Shown: piece by piece, positions 12,231 to 24,120 of the stretch
Layout of the letters: each line of letters starts with the position of its first letter
Position numbering within the stretch: the stretch's first letter is position 1
NCBI GenBank assembly: GCA_000827325.1
Contig: KN832904.1
Coordinates: forward strand, 62,001 to 126,000
DNA length: 64,000 nucleotides
Direction of reading: 5' to 3'
From: Oidiodendron maius Zn
Lineage: Eukaryota > Ascomycota > Leotiomycetes > Myxotrichaceae
Made by a program: the position numbers and the translations under genes
The notes under the pieces: generated by a model
What the model was told of the DNA's origin: nothing
What the model saw: only the letters and a program-made list of their open reading frames with translations
Database searches by the model: none

Positions 12231-13092
12231 TTAGTGCCGGACGATCTCACGTTCTGCGGATCCAAATGCCACACTGATGGGTTCGACGTCAGTATAATAG
12301 AAATAGCACACTGAGGTATCATTCCCATTAGTCAGGGTCAAATTGGCTGGCAACGCGGTAGGCACCGGGCCCTCAAGATTATCTGTGCCAGTATATGTAA
12401 GGACCTTGCCCTGCGAATCCACAGTCGTCACAGTGAAATTTATTGATCCATCGCATCCGGCATTCTGAACCAAGAAACTTCGGTCCATCGGGATAGTTGT
12501 GAGGTTCGTGGAGTCCCATGGATCGGTCCCCCGGTCTACTGAAACAATAGATGGGTAAAAGGTGTCGATATAGCCGTTCATAGAAATTGATGGGCCATCC
12601 AAGTCTCCCTCAGCCCATATTTGATTGACAGAGGCCATATCGGTGTAGTCATCTGAGAGATGGTAGATGATACTCGAGGCAGGGTCATTGACAAGCCTAG
12701 ATTTGTTATGAGTAACAGGTATTTGCCCTACAATTTCTTGAAATAAAACGTACCTGTATCCAACTTCATAAGCGCCTGCACTTGGTATAATACCGGCGTC
12801 CGACCAAGGAATAGAGACCCATTTATCTGAGCTTTGGGTGCGTACATCGTAGACGTCTGGACTGCTCTCGTTGGCCTACAGGCAGAAAAGAAAGGCTCAA
12901 ATCAGTAGTGATCAAGGGTTTGATCAGTGTAGAGAAAGGGCCATTTACAGGTCCTGGGGTTGGTGTATCTATACTCCAATACCAAAAAATGTAGCCATCG
13001 CGCTTACTGATCCCCCTAGACTCCTTACCAGATAAAGCACAAGCAATTACTTGGGAAAGAAATAGCGAGGCCGTGAAGAAGGCTATCAGCAT
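12231..13092 (-). CDS. Secreted protein of unknown function
   Basis: Exons on the minus strand are 13092-12949, 12875-12754 and 12696-12231; they join in frame to 243 aa. The N-terminus MLIAFFTASLFLSQVIACA is a good signal peptide. Soon after comes SKRDG, where KR could be a Kex2-type cleavage site. The mature part is acidic and rich in Ser, Thr and Asp, with several NxS/T glycosylation sites (for example NLT, NFT and NDT) and few cysteines. I do not recognise a domain. It lies between the ToxE-like regulator and the A-T enzyme and shares their strand, so it could belong to the same locus, but lineage-specific secreted proteins are common in such regions. All splice sites are canonical GT-AG, which supports the model. 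Confidence 0.68.
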
Positions 13093-14159
13093 TATTTTTA
13101 TAATTGGTGGACTGACAGTTTAAAGTGATAATTCATTTCCTAGACTGTCAAGCATTCGATATAGAGCAATGCGTGAAGGTCTTTGGGCATGTTAAGTAAG
13201 GGTATGGATCCCTGTGATAAAAAAATGCCGGGGTACCTTCCGGGTGCATAGGAAGTGTCGGAGAGGTAGACCTTCCTATTAAAGATTATCTTTTGGCTAT
13301 CCTTAAACTTATCGCCTTCCTGTCCGAGTTGGATTCGTGAAACATCGAGCAAAAAGGAAGGTACAACAGAACCTGCTTTTATCGGCAAGACAAAAACTAT
13401 ACCCAGTCTGAAGAGAACTCCGGCATATAAATCCCTGCTCACATTAATATTAACCCTGCTCAGTTTTCCTGAGTCATCCAGTATAACAATGAAAATGTAA
13501 GGACGGCAAAAATTTTTGAATGGGAGAGACAGATAAAATCCGGTACAAAGAGAACTCCGGCATATAAATCCTACGTCCATGAAAATAATCCCTGAAAAAT
13601 TGGAGTGTGTCCGGGATTTTGGTACGTCCGGTATTAATCAAGCCGGACTTCCAGGGTCTACTGTATTCCAGCATAACCGAGTCCGGTGGAGCTACGTTCT
13701 ACAGTACAATACAACCCGGTTGTGAGGACCCTTTGCCAGCATATCCGGGTTGAAGAGTGTACGGCGATCAGTCCTAACCGTAATTTAGTGTTTCATAATA
13801 ATAACTTCATGTATAGGCATGTAACCCTCCTCCCGGAGGATACATGCTTGTAGTGAGGTTTTTACTATACAGAATATAGCGTCTTAATTGACAAGTGCTA
13901 CTCTAGGACTACACGTCAGCTTCGACATGACTGGAATTTTCTATTAGTCGTTCTCTGCTTTAACGTTACATATGCCCTGTAGTATTTAAGGAATAGGATT
14001 AATTGCAAGATTCCCTTGGTTTCATTCATCACCGGCGAAACCGGCCACACCCCGAAACCGGCCACCCTGATTTCCCACTTTCATGGCCTTCAGACGGCTT
14101 TTTATGCTTTTGCCATGCAACAATCTGCCTAGATCGCATTCCAATCGGATTCACTACGT
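13093..14159. other. Intergenic region with a short direct repeat
   Basis: Contains a 24-bp direct repeat at 13411-13434 and 13548-13571 (listed separately) and a minus-strand open frame at 13140-13580 that spans both copies. Nothing in that frame resembles a known protein. The remainder up to the transposon relic shows no gene. Confidence 0.5.
13411..13571. repeat. Pair of 24-bp direct repeats
   Basis: Identical 24-bp copies, with core GAGAACTCCGGCATATAA, occur at 13411-13434 and 13548-13571, 137 bp apart. The intervening and following sequence repeats the word TCCGG several times. It may be a fragment of a dispersed element or a local duplication. Confidence 0.75.
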
Positions 14160-14735
14160 TAAAGTTCCCATGCTCAAAAATGGAATCAATCCAAAAGGCC
14201 ATGCAGCAGGTAAAAATCCCAGAAAGTCATCCCCCTCCGTCTCAGATGACGAAGACACACTGCAACTGAACTGGACGATATCTGCGCTCCGAACCACTAA
14301 CACGTACGCTAAATAATTAGATCCAGAGAACACAAAGAGATTGCGCCAATTGGTCAGTGAGCATGGAATAGAGAAGTCAAGATTGCAAGATAGATTAAGA
14401 GTACGAAACCAATAGCACCTGAGGTTCGGGCATGTCAAAAGCTGCCAATTCTAGGGGGCCTTGCTTTGAAGGATTGGTGCTAGTAATTGGAAGCTGGGGA
14501 TTCTCTGCAAAGATCGAGACACTATGCCGAATGGCCGCATATATGCTTTTTGCGAAGGGGGGTTGTCGAATCTTGGGGCGCATTGGCAGGCCGATTTTTT
14601 CTTCTTTTCGTCGACATCCTGATCTGAAATCAATTTATCCTACTACCCATGCCGCGGCTCGTGTTAAATTCCCATCATTAATTCAAACTCTTAACGATAT
14701 GCAGTTTTGGAATCCATCTAAAGATATATAATGCG
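14160..14735 (+). mobile_element. Decayed pogo/Fot1-type DNA transposon (N-terminal transposase part)
   Basis: Broken reading frames on the plus strand match in order the N-terminus of fungal pogo-family transposases. First comes a start-proximal helix with ALRTTNT. Next is a psq-type helix-turn-helix (RLRQLVSEHGIEKSRLQDRL, about 14337-14397). Then comes a CENP-B-type second DNA-binding part (SWGFSAKIETLCRMAAYML, near 14490-14550), ending in the usual RHPDLKS motif near 14610. Stops and frame changes interrupt it, and no DDE catalytic part follows, so it is dead and 3'-truncated. It sits immediately downstream of the A-T enzyme gene. No terminal inverted repeats were found. Confidence 0.6.
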
Positions 14736-14792
14736 TTAAATAAAAATTACTTATACCACTTCCAACTCACTATATGTACCACTACTTGTATT

Positions 14793-17700
14793 TCAAGAAT
14801 TCGACCGAATATTTAGTCTATCTCCCCGGAACACATCGGCGGGCCATCCCTGATACACGACCCCATCATCGGCCTCATCACCTGCCATGATAAGTGTATG
14901 CTCCAGCAATACACAATCATTCCCCATCTTTGCTCCGCTCAACAGTCTCGATCCACTCCTCAGCACACTCCTGTCACCCACTCTTAACTCATTCAAGCTA
15001 AATTTGCCTCTTGAATTAATATGACCCACAAGACTAGAGTCATCCGTCGTCACACGATCACCCAAGGTAAGGAGATCTGGTTCCGTGAATACTAGACTTG
15101 GTCGACCGCCAGCAAATAGTGCGCAGTCTTTCCCGATCTTGGCGCCTAGAGCTCGGAAATAGAGGACGCAGAAGTGAGTACCTGTCAGCATTCCCAAGAT
15201 GCCATTGCCACCAAAGCAGCGACGACGAAGGGCCTCAATGGTGAGGAAAAGCTGCCAGCGCTGACAGTAGCTTGATTTGTCCCAGTCATAGCTGCCTGGC
15301 TTTCGGCGACCAAGAAGAAGCCATTTCGAAGCGATGACAATACCAAGGGAGAGAAGAGAAAGAATAATATAGAGCCCGGAAAGTATCGCGGCATCGAATG
15401 CGTAGATTTTGAAAGGTCGAAACCACCGTGGTCTGAATTGGTCAGTGCCGTTGATAATTTGGGAGAGAATGATAGTTGAGATAGTCCCGACATTCCAAAA
15501 CATTTTGACAAATATTGTGATAAATGTCGAGTAGAGAAAAATTGGGAACTGTCCTAATACGTGGTATGGAGCTTGACCTTCGTAAAATGCGCGGCCAAAA
15601 GGACTTGACGGCGACATGTTCCCGCTCTTTGAAGACGTTGAACTGCTGCTGCTTTCGAGAGTGAACCGTTCTTTTACATTGGACTTCTCATTGACAAAAC
15701 ATTCAGGGAACGACGTTTCTTGTGACACAGATGGCGAACCTGGTGACTCAGAATACGATGGTAGGTCGCTGAATATGGAAGAGCCTTGGTGTGAGCTAGG
15801 GTATGATGGAGTAGTCTTGGTGACGGGTGACTTTTCAGAATCTTGCTCCTCTTTAGAGCGTTGCTTGATGCTTTGTGTAGAGGTATTTGAGCTCGAAAGA
15901 CAAATGGCGCTTCCCTTTCGATTGCCCACCCAGACGCTATCGGGAGCGCATCTCTGATTCCTCTTCATAAATGCGCCACTCCCAAGGACCACGCCATCAC
16001 CCACTACTGTCCCTGGACTCAACACGACACGGTCGGCAATCATCGCTCCGTTACCAATTTTTATGAGCTCACTTCCGAGAGCATCTGAGGTGACGATATG
16101 AGACCGAGATCCGAAGACAACGTCGTCTCCAATTTCTATAAGATCGAAATCTTCAATGGAAGGCCCAGTACCAGGCCAATAGACCCGTCGTCCAACCTTA
16201 CCACCCATTGCTCTAACAATGATGGATGTGAACTCATAGTGCGATCCGAATAGCTTAGTGAGGCTTTTCAGATTGCCGTGGGGTACCAATGCGGACAGAA
16301 GTTGACTCCGAAAGTTATCTCCTTGAGTTCTGTTTTCTGCTAGCTTTGGTCTTGCAGGTCCACAGAAGATATCCAGGAGTTTTTTGATGATGAAAGTGAG
16401 ACCAAACCATACAAAATGTCTGGCAGTAACATTTAGACCTTGTGCGATGTAATGGAACAAGATCCTGTGAGGCGTGGCCCACCACGTAATAATAGTCCGT
16501 ACACTGTCTGTTGCATCTCTTGTCTCGCTTATGACGATTCCAAGCAAGCCGCCCATCCATGGTAAAGCTGCGGTGAAGGCTACAAAGACCTGTATTGGCA
16601 AAATGCAGCATAATTGCAACAATATATGTGGTTTGGGTGGACGACCTCCGTTGAAATCTTCACCATCACCCATCTCGTAAGAGGATGAGTTCGCGCCGAT
16701 GAAGGTATCCTCTGGCAGGATTGACCCTGCCGCGATATGGGTTTTCAAGCCGATGTCGGAATTCTTTCCAATTGTGATTCGTCCGAGATACATTGATGTG
16801 TTCCTTTCTGCCGCGAAAGGCCGACAGATGCATCTATCGAGACGAACGTTGTCCCCGATATCTAGGAGGTCACACTCGCCGATGGTTGTGCCCTTCTCGA
16901 TGATGACCCCTTTTCCAATCTTCGCTCCCAACATGCGATAATAAAGCACTCTAGTCACATTTAAATTTTTAAAGACACCCTAAAGTTTGTCAGCGCTTCT
17001 CAATTCATCCGTCGACTCGACCCACCTTCCCGCAAATGCGAAGCATCTTCTCCACAATCCACCATCTGGTATGATATGGTCCCCACATAGGGTACATCCC
17101 CTCCTTGTATCTACCAATTACAATCCACTTGAATATAATGCCGCAAAATGGGGCCAAAATCTGCGTTGACGCACGGGAAATGAACATTGAGCTAACAAGG
17201 GCAAGAAATCGTGCCGGAATGTTGGGCTCGTCCCAAAGCTGTGAAATGGAACTGAGCGCATACATCAACGCTGTCCACTGAAACGCCATCTTCATGGGAT
17301 ATAAAATAACAATTGGTAGAAGATGGACTATCAATACTAGAGGATTGGTAGAACTGTAAGTCTTCGTGGATCCAAGTAGCGGCTGGGGAGCAGAGTCAGA
17401 GTCTTGGGAATCTGCCATGATCTGCTCAACAAGTCCACAGAGTTCAAGGATTTTGCTGGAGGTGAAAAGCTGGTCAACCGGAATACGAACACCTAAGTCT
17501 CGGCGTAGAAGGGACAGGAGGTATCCGGCACTCAGACTATCGCCTCCCATTTCAAAGAAATCGGTTGCGGACGATATCTCATCAATATCAAGACCGAGAA
17601 CCTCTGCGAACGCTTTGCGAATTTTGAGTTCTGTTTCAGAGGCCGCTGGAGAGTTGTGCGAGGATTTGAGTAGTTTGACCATTTTATCCAATTCCGTCTC

Positions 17701-20004
17701 ATCCACAAGCCCTGACGTTTGATGTGGAAACGGCGTGTCGAGATACATGATGCTTGAGGGCAAAAGGAACCCATGAAGGGAATCTCGAAGTGCTTCATTT
17801 ATAATAGAGGCTACATCTGATGATGAAGACACTCCGGACATAGTTGCAAGAGGGGCCAAGTAGACAATAGGCGTTCCATCGTGATGATTGACACCAACAT
17901 GGGCCTCGATGTTGGAGTCTAAGTGCCTCTGGGTCTCTCTTAACACCAAAGGGAGATCTAGTACGCAACAACTATTGGAGATCTTGGTGCCCAATGAGCT
18001 ATTAACCGGTGGACAGATAGCCTCGAAATGTCTTTCGGGCAACGTCATGTTGTTAGTCAGAGGCTTAAGTTCCAAGCGGTCTCCCAGTTTGATTCGTACA
18101 AGCTTGTTGTTGCTTGTAGGTAGTGCGTCCATGTAGATGATAACCACTGGCCACTTGGAAGAATGGAGAGATGACTTCAGGGCTGATTGAAGGTCACGGA
18201 TATCGGGTCGTGGATACATCGATGATGTGACCAACGCGACACCAACCACTTCTTGAAGAGTCTCGTGAGGTGCTGAGAAGGCTAGGACTTGATTTACACG
18301 TCCAAAGAGAAGGGAACTTGGGTCTTGAGAAGCGATGATAATCGCTTCTTCAACTTCGAAAGGAGAGATAATTTCTCCCCCGCGGTTGATGACTTCTTTA
18401 CCCCTCCCTGTGAGATATAGATATCCCTCCTCGTCAAGAGACCCCAGATCTCCAGTATCAAACCACCCGTTTTTGTTAAATGCCGACCTGTCTATCTTTC
18501 CTCCCTTGAGATATCCACGAAAAGTTGGACCTCCTCGAACGTTGATGCGACCGACACATCCGGAGGGTAAATGATTATCTGAATCATCAAGGATCGCAAT
18601 TTCAGGACCACATCCAATTCCCGAAGTCCCAACTCGATTTAGAGTATAATCAAGAGGAGGTGTAGAAATAGGCATACATTCCGTCATCCCGTAACTAGGT
18701 AGGATAGTGCACTGAAATGTATCCTGCAATTGTGCTGCCAATGCTGGGAGAAGGCCGCCTGCGGCATTGCAAACTAAGCGGAGACGGCACTTAGAGACAG
18801 TATCTCCTCGAAGACTAGCTTCGGCCAAGATGCTCATATGCATGGATGGTGACGCATAGTACCAGGTTCCGTGGCCATTCTCCAGAGAGTCCCAAAACAT
18901 GTTTGGATCAAAGGCGGGATATAGAATTGTCGAACCTCCAGAAAGCACGGGAGCAAAAAGGTTTCTGACCAGGCCTCCGACATGATTTAGGGGCATCATG
19001 TTGAGGCAATCGTCTTGGGGCGTTAGACCCCAAGACTCCATAACACATTGCACACCAATCAGCAATCCAAAGCAGGTGACAGGAACGACTTTCTTAGTGC
19101 CACTAGTACCACTCGTGAAAAGAATAAGTGCCACATCGTCCGGACCGTTCGGTATTGCCGGTACAAGTTCTGCTGAAGTTGGTGCATCGTCAAATGGTTG
19201 AACTTGAAATGTCATATCTAGTTGCGGTAAAATTAAAAGTATATGGATACCACTCGCTGAGACCCATGGTTCCCTGAGTCCTAGTCTTTCGACATCTGAT
19301 TCGAGTACCAGTATACATTGAGGTCTCGCGAGCTCAACATCACTTCGGAATTGAGCTGGCCCGCCAGAAATATTCAGTGGTGCTGCAGTGTAGTAAGACG
19401 ATACAGCTAAGCATCCAAGTCCAAGTAGGTATCCATTCGGTAAGGCTAGGACTACAACTGGCTTGGGACTAACTGTATTGGGTATAATAGGGAGACTAAA
19501 GTTTTGTATAAAGGTCGACAATTGCTGATGTGTTAAAATCTTCCGCGTAGTTGGGTCGATCAATGCTGGTAGACCACTGTGGGATATAAAGAGTGATGGC
19601 AGAGTTCCAAGAGATAGAGCTATCTGGTTATTTAAAATCTGGAGGATAGGAGCAGTATCTTCGTCGTGGCCGGCCTTGGCGGCCTCCGGCAATGCCAACC
19701 AGAGCCTTAGGTAACATTGGATGACGGTAAAGTTCGGAGTGGGCCCCAGGTGCCGAGAAAGAAGAAAAGCTAGTGATGCGAGCGGTAGACAGCTAGTATT
19801 CGGTATGACAGGAATTGAAGCCAATAATCCCGAGAATTCAGAATGGCTAAGTTGAGTTTGGAGTAGGTCCTTAGTTTGATTGGCCCAGGAGGAGAAGGTG
19901 GCTTTGTCTTCTAAAGATAGCGAGGATGTATGAATTAAATCATAGTACATATCTTCACTGAGCAGGGCCATCTTGATCACAAGGCAGTTGGAGTAGCAGA
20001 GCAT
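14793..20004 (-). CDS. NRPS-like enzyme: adenylation-carrier-membrane-left-handed beta-helix (poly-lysine-synthetase-like architecture)
   Basis: Two exons, 20004-17026 and 16979-14793, join in frame across a 46-base intron to 1721 aa; an alternative start is the Met at residue 12. The adenylation domain (about 130-650) shows core motifs LFTSGTSGTKK (A3, about 296), YGMTE (A5, about 438), GWFDTGDLG (A7), TGRGKEVINRGGEIISP (A8) and NNKLVRIKLG (A10-like). A carrier domain follows, with FFEMGGDSL carrying the phosphopantetheine serine (about 823). After it come hydrophobic segments and three hexapeptide-repeat blocks of the left-handed beta-helix type, separated by membrane segments. This order is that of bacterial poly-lysine synthetase Pls and its fungal relatives. 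The A4 region reads PLNHVGG, closer to acyl-CoA-synthetase-like enzymes than to amino-acid-activating domains, so the activated acid is uncertain. No condensation, reductase or thioesterase domain is seen. Membrane placement suggests synthesis coupled to transfer at a membrane. Confidence 0.9.
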
Positions 20005-22289
20005 GCATGAAAGCCAAGAGAAATGAAAGCTTCGAGGAGCCTTATAAGATTTCGACTGATAGGGATCTATTGGAGCTATGTTACGAGACCACGATCATCC
20101 GGTAATATCAGGAAGGTCCCTCCTTTTTGATTTCACCTAAATGATACCATCCATGTACGAATTGCATCCTGTTGGACTCACACTGCGGTCTATGCCGGTG
20201 GGGGTTGTTGAGGTTGATATCTTGCATCCAACAGTGTGGCAGCTCTGTCCGGTCTGTCATCCGATCATTCCTCTAAATAGATTAAGAGCAGAAGCATAAC
20301 TGCGCTGTAGAACTTTCATTAGGAGATAATACGGGATTCGCGCCAAGAATGGACAGTGAAGATAAGTTTGTGCGGGTCTGGTTATGCAACGTAAATGATA
20401 CCTACTTGCCTTGGTCAGGTAAAATATTTTCTGCATTGATACTACTGGACATGCTACTTTGGATTTCCTAATGGAGTTTTCGAGCATCCAGCCCATGCCC
20501 ACCATCTTATTCTCACCACCACCGCGACATGTAGCATGTAGGGGTTCTTATCTAAGAAGGTGGTAACTCTATACTATTTTCCTTATTGCGCGCCGTTATA
20601 CCTCGTGTGCACGGGAAGATAGAATCTTGGCACGACCGGTGCTCCGGAGAGACTCGGACTTCAACCCGGAGCTCCAATCCATGGAGAGAATCTCTCTGCC
20701 AAGATTTTATAGTGTGGGGCTATGGTTAAACTTCGATGAGAGTCGAAGAGAATTTTAGTACAGTGGTAGAGCCCGTAATCTGGAGGTAAGAAACCAAACG
20801 AGGCCGCACACCTCCGGGCCCCTTTCCCAAACCGCCTCGTCCAACACTATTGGTCACACAGGAGAGTAGGCTGAGATTCGAAATCACTTGCATATGCTTG
20901 GCCCCAGACCCATGAATATTAGCATAAGAGACTATGACAAACAAGGACATCCGTAAACAGGAACATGGGGCCCTCGTTGTGAGATAACAAGATAAGGTTT
21001 CCTATCTAGCCATGATGCAAGGTTGCGTATTTGTGCAACGAACTTGTAGCCCAATGAGGTATTTGTAAATGATCAATGGAGGAATCAGGGGGTGCAGAGG
21101 AAGAATCTAGAACGACTCAGAATAAGATGTGCGAATGAAACCAGGAAGATTGCGGATTGACTAGCTCGTCCTCACAATCTCCTTTACTAGGGGCCGGCCA
21201 TCGCCAAGCTAAAGCAAAATCGGCCGGGCCAATCAACATAATTCTGGCTACTGATGAGTTCCGTGCACGGCAGATAATCCTGGGCAATCACGGCACCTGG
21301 GGACCCGTGACCTCCTTAAGGCGGCTGAACGCGCTCCTTGCTCTCAAGTTCCCTGCAGAACTCAGGAGTTGGAGGGAATGCAATCACGGGGGTAGGGCTT
21401 CTTTGGGACAAAATATAAAACACTTGAGAGCCCCCTTTCTGAGAATCGATTTATAAATGCGAACATGACGCCACCCCGGCTGGTTCGGCGTACGGTTCAC
21501 AAGCATTTCACCACTCCTAAAAGCCCAGAAGCATGACAAAAAGCTGTCGCATCATTCCGCCAGAGTAATTTCATAGTTAAAGAGTCTTGGATCTTTGACG
21601 CTTCTGCGGCCCTGCCCTATCTCATGTACATGGGAATCCGGATGCAAATGCCATCTTGTGTTCCAAAATCGGCTTGCACTGATATGGAAGCTGCTAATGA
21701 CCACGCCGTTTCCGTCGTCCGACAGCACCTACTTGTTTTGGCCTCCTCGCTGCTCTACCTACACATGGCTCGAATTACCCCTACTTACTATAGAGGCATC
21801 TCCTTTATTTCTTATCTCCAAATCTTTTTGCTCGTGATCTGGGTCGCTGGTGCTCCAGTCTGATCCGTGCACGAAGGCGGTGTCCGATTTCGTCCCGCAA
21901 TCCTACAGTCTTTTTTCTCGCCTTGAAACTTCAGTTAGCCGAAACAGCTCCTGGAAATCCCCGCACCAAAAAGAGTAAATAATGCGATAGTAGTCAGCAT
22001 CTATGGTGCGAACGCCAGTGAAATGTAAGTTAATGGAAGCCGTAATTTTAAACGACTTTTCACACCTTGCGTGGGTTGCGTTCTCTGCACTGCGCATCAG
22101 TGTCCGTGAATGCGCATTTCGGTCTAGAATGGACCTGTTCTCCTTATCAGTCAGCATAACGAGTCTCGTTGCCCTAGGGTATCCTCTTTAAAATGTGTAA
22201 AACACTACGTATCTGGCGTGGCAGGCGAAAAGAGCTCTGTCGTCCCACTACTTCATGAACTAGACACTCTTTAATCCATTCTCTCCGCC
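20005..22289. other. Intergenic region upstream of the A-T enzyme, no supported gene
   Basis: Holds the promoter of the minus-strand A-T enzyme at its left end and a small inverted repeat at 20623-20706. Open frames at 21157-21456 and 21595-22191 are not recognisable. Part of the right side may be the worn N-terminal region of the NACHT pseudogene that follows. Confidence 0.5.
20623..20706. repeat. Short inverted repeat, potential hairpin
   Basis: AATCTTGGCA at 20623-20632 is repeated in inverse orientation as TGCCAAGATT at 20697-20706. The 64-base loop is rich in CCGGAG and GAGAG words that can pair further. Function unknown; it may be the end of a small non-autonomous element. Confidence 0.5.
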
Positions 22290-23350
22290 TTTGATGAGCT
22301 TCTTCGGAGTCACTCCGCCAAGGGTTTATCGTTTGCGCAGACTTCGGCTCTTACATTATGTGTATCGGCATGTGAACACAAACTGAAATCACCAAGTAAG
22401 AAGTTAGATCAAACTGGCGACGCTGTAACTCGTGCGTTACTGTGGCGGTTCAGCGAGAAGGAACATCTTAAGGCCATTCAAGACCTTCGAAGTATATCAC
22501 AAAGCTTGCAGTTTGCATTTTCTATCGACGGAAGTTCGCTATTTTCGCGAAACTTTGATGATCTACTGAGAGTTTAAAGCAATAATTTGAAAGCTTTGCC
22601 GCCTTGCAAGCAAGCTCTCGAAGATCAGAATGTTCAGATACAAAATACCCTCAGAGCCCATGTAGATATCCTTGAAGATGATTGTGAAGCAAAAAGGAGC
22701 GTCGATATTTTGAATTAGGTGTCTAAAGACCCATGTCCTCAGAGGCATCACTAAGTCCAGTCTTCGCGAGCAGACGGTACAGGAGGATAACTACTACAAC
22801 AAATGGGATATACTCGACGGAGGGATGATATTTCATCTTCAAATTCCCTTTGGTGCCATGCGATACAGAGAGCTGGCAAATTTGAGTTAATGTAAGATGT
22901 ATCAACACATGAGAACACCCTAACAATCCACAAGTCTCTTGCTATATACGAACTTCAGAGACGGCTTGCAGGCGCAGGGTCTCACGTTGTCTTGTGGTAT
23001 TTGGACTATCAGGATTAAGATAATCAAGCCCCAAATAACGTTATTGTAGGCCTTCTAAGGCAAGTTGTGGCTGCCCACTCGGTGCTCCCTCAGTGTTTAG
23101 AAGCTGAATATAGGAAGTATCATAATCCTTCACTACTTCTGATCCAATTTCAAGTCTGCGTCTCAAGACCTTAGAAGCTTGTGCAGAAATGTGTTGCTTA
23201 TACGTTGTGCTCGATGCTCTCGATGAGTGTGATGAGTTTAGACACCGAAAAGTATTATTAAGCTTTACCCAATGCCTATGACAAGCACAAAATCTCCAAC
23301 TGCTAGTCACCATCAATGCAACTTTCACCAAAGTCCTCAGATCGAAAATA
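22290..23350 (+). pseudogene. Decayed NACHT-domain STAND (fungal NLR-like) gene
   Basis: The open stretch at about 22290-22576 encodes a helical region like those preceding the NTPase in fungal STAND proteins: FDELLRSHSAKGLSFAQTSA, then a WRFSEKEHLKAIQDL block. Further right, the plus strand encodes NACHT pieces: a DYQD-containing core with VIVGLLRQVVAAHSVLPQC (near 23040-23100), and the Walker B hallmark YVVLDALDECDE (near 23200-23235), followed by the LQLLVT strand. Several stops and frame changes separate these pieces, and the C-terminal repeats are missing, the sequence passing into an AT-rich block. Intact members are cytosolic sensors in non-self recognition. I see no route to an intact product. 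Confidence 0.65.
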
Positions 23351-23379
23351 AGACTCAGGATCTTGATCTTTCCAATTAT

Positions 23380-24120
23380 ATATTTATACTTTTCAGGTAT
23401 ATAATATGGGTAAAATATAGAAAATATATGCATTTAAATCAATCTATAAGCTTTATATAAGCTTAAGGGATGCTTGATTTTCTATAAGAGATACTAGTAT
23501 ATAAGCTATAGTTGCACTAATAGAGAATCTAACAATTCTTATAAAGGGTCTTACTATCTAGATGGCTTTAAGTATATAATGAATAATAAGTCTATAACCT
23601 TATATTACTTCTATTGTATAATCTTTAAATCTTTACGTTTAAGCGTTAAAGTCCTTATCCTCTAGTATAATGCTCTTATTAGCCCCTATAATTAAACTTA
23701 TACGCTAGATGCAATATAAGCTATAAGATAAAATAACTTAACTTTATTAGGAAATAATAAACAAGCGTTTAGGAGTTTTCTAAAGAATTAAGCTTTGCTT
23801 TTAAATAATACTCTTAATTATACATTTGTTAGGGATAAAAGGAATTAGCTATTATAAAACGTTAACTTAATATGGTACTTGTTCGTCCTGATGGTATGGT
23901 CGTGGCGATCGGATTCAGTCCCTGATGACGTTAAAAGTCTTCTGGATTAGGTGCGAGGTATTTGGCTGACAGAATAAATGTGCTCTACATAAAACCAAGT
24001 TTAAATAAGGAAGATAGATTATAAAATGCGTCTTTTCTTAAAGAATATGAGCAATTACTTAATCTATACTTTAAAAGAGCTATATTGAGAAGTCGGCCAA
24101 TCGTTTAAAGTCGTTGAAAA
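23380..24120. other. AT-rich, TA-rich block (RIP-like)
   Basis: A long run dominated by A and T with very frequent TA dinucleotides and almost no CpG, in sharp contrast to both sides. In Pezizomycotina this pattern is the usual result of repeat-induced point mutation on repeated DNA. No coding frame survives, so the original element cannot be named. Confidence 0.6.

Noticed and set aside
13140-13580. 146-codon open frame on the minus strand
   Set aside because: It contains an exact 24-bp duplication read in two different frames, shows no domain and has unconvincing composition.
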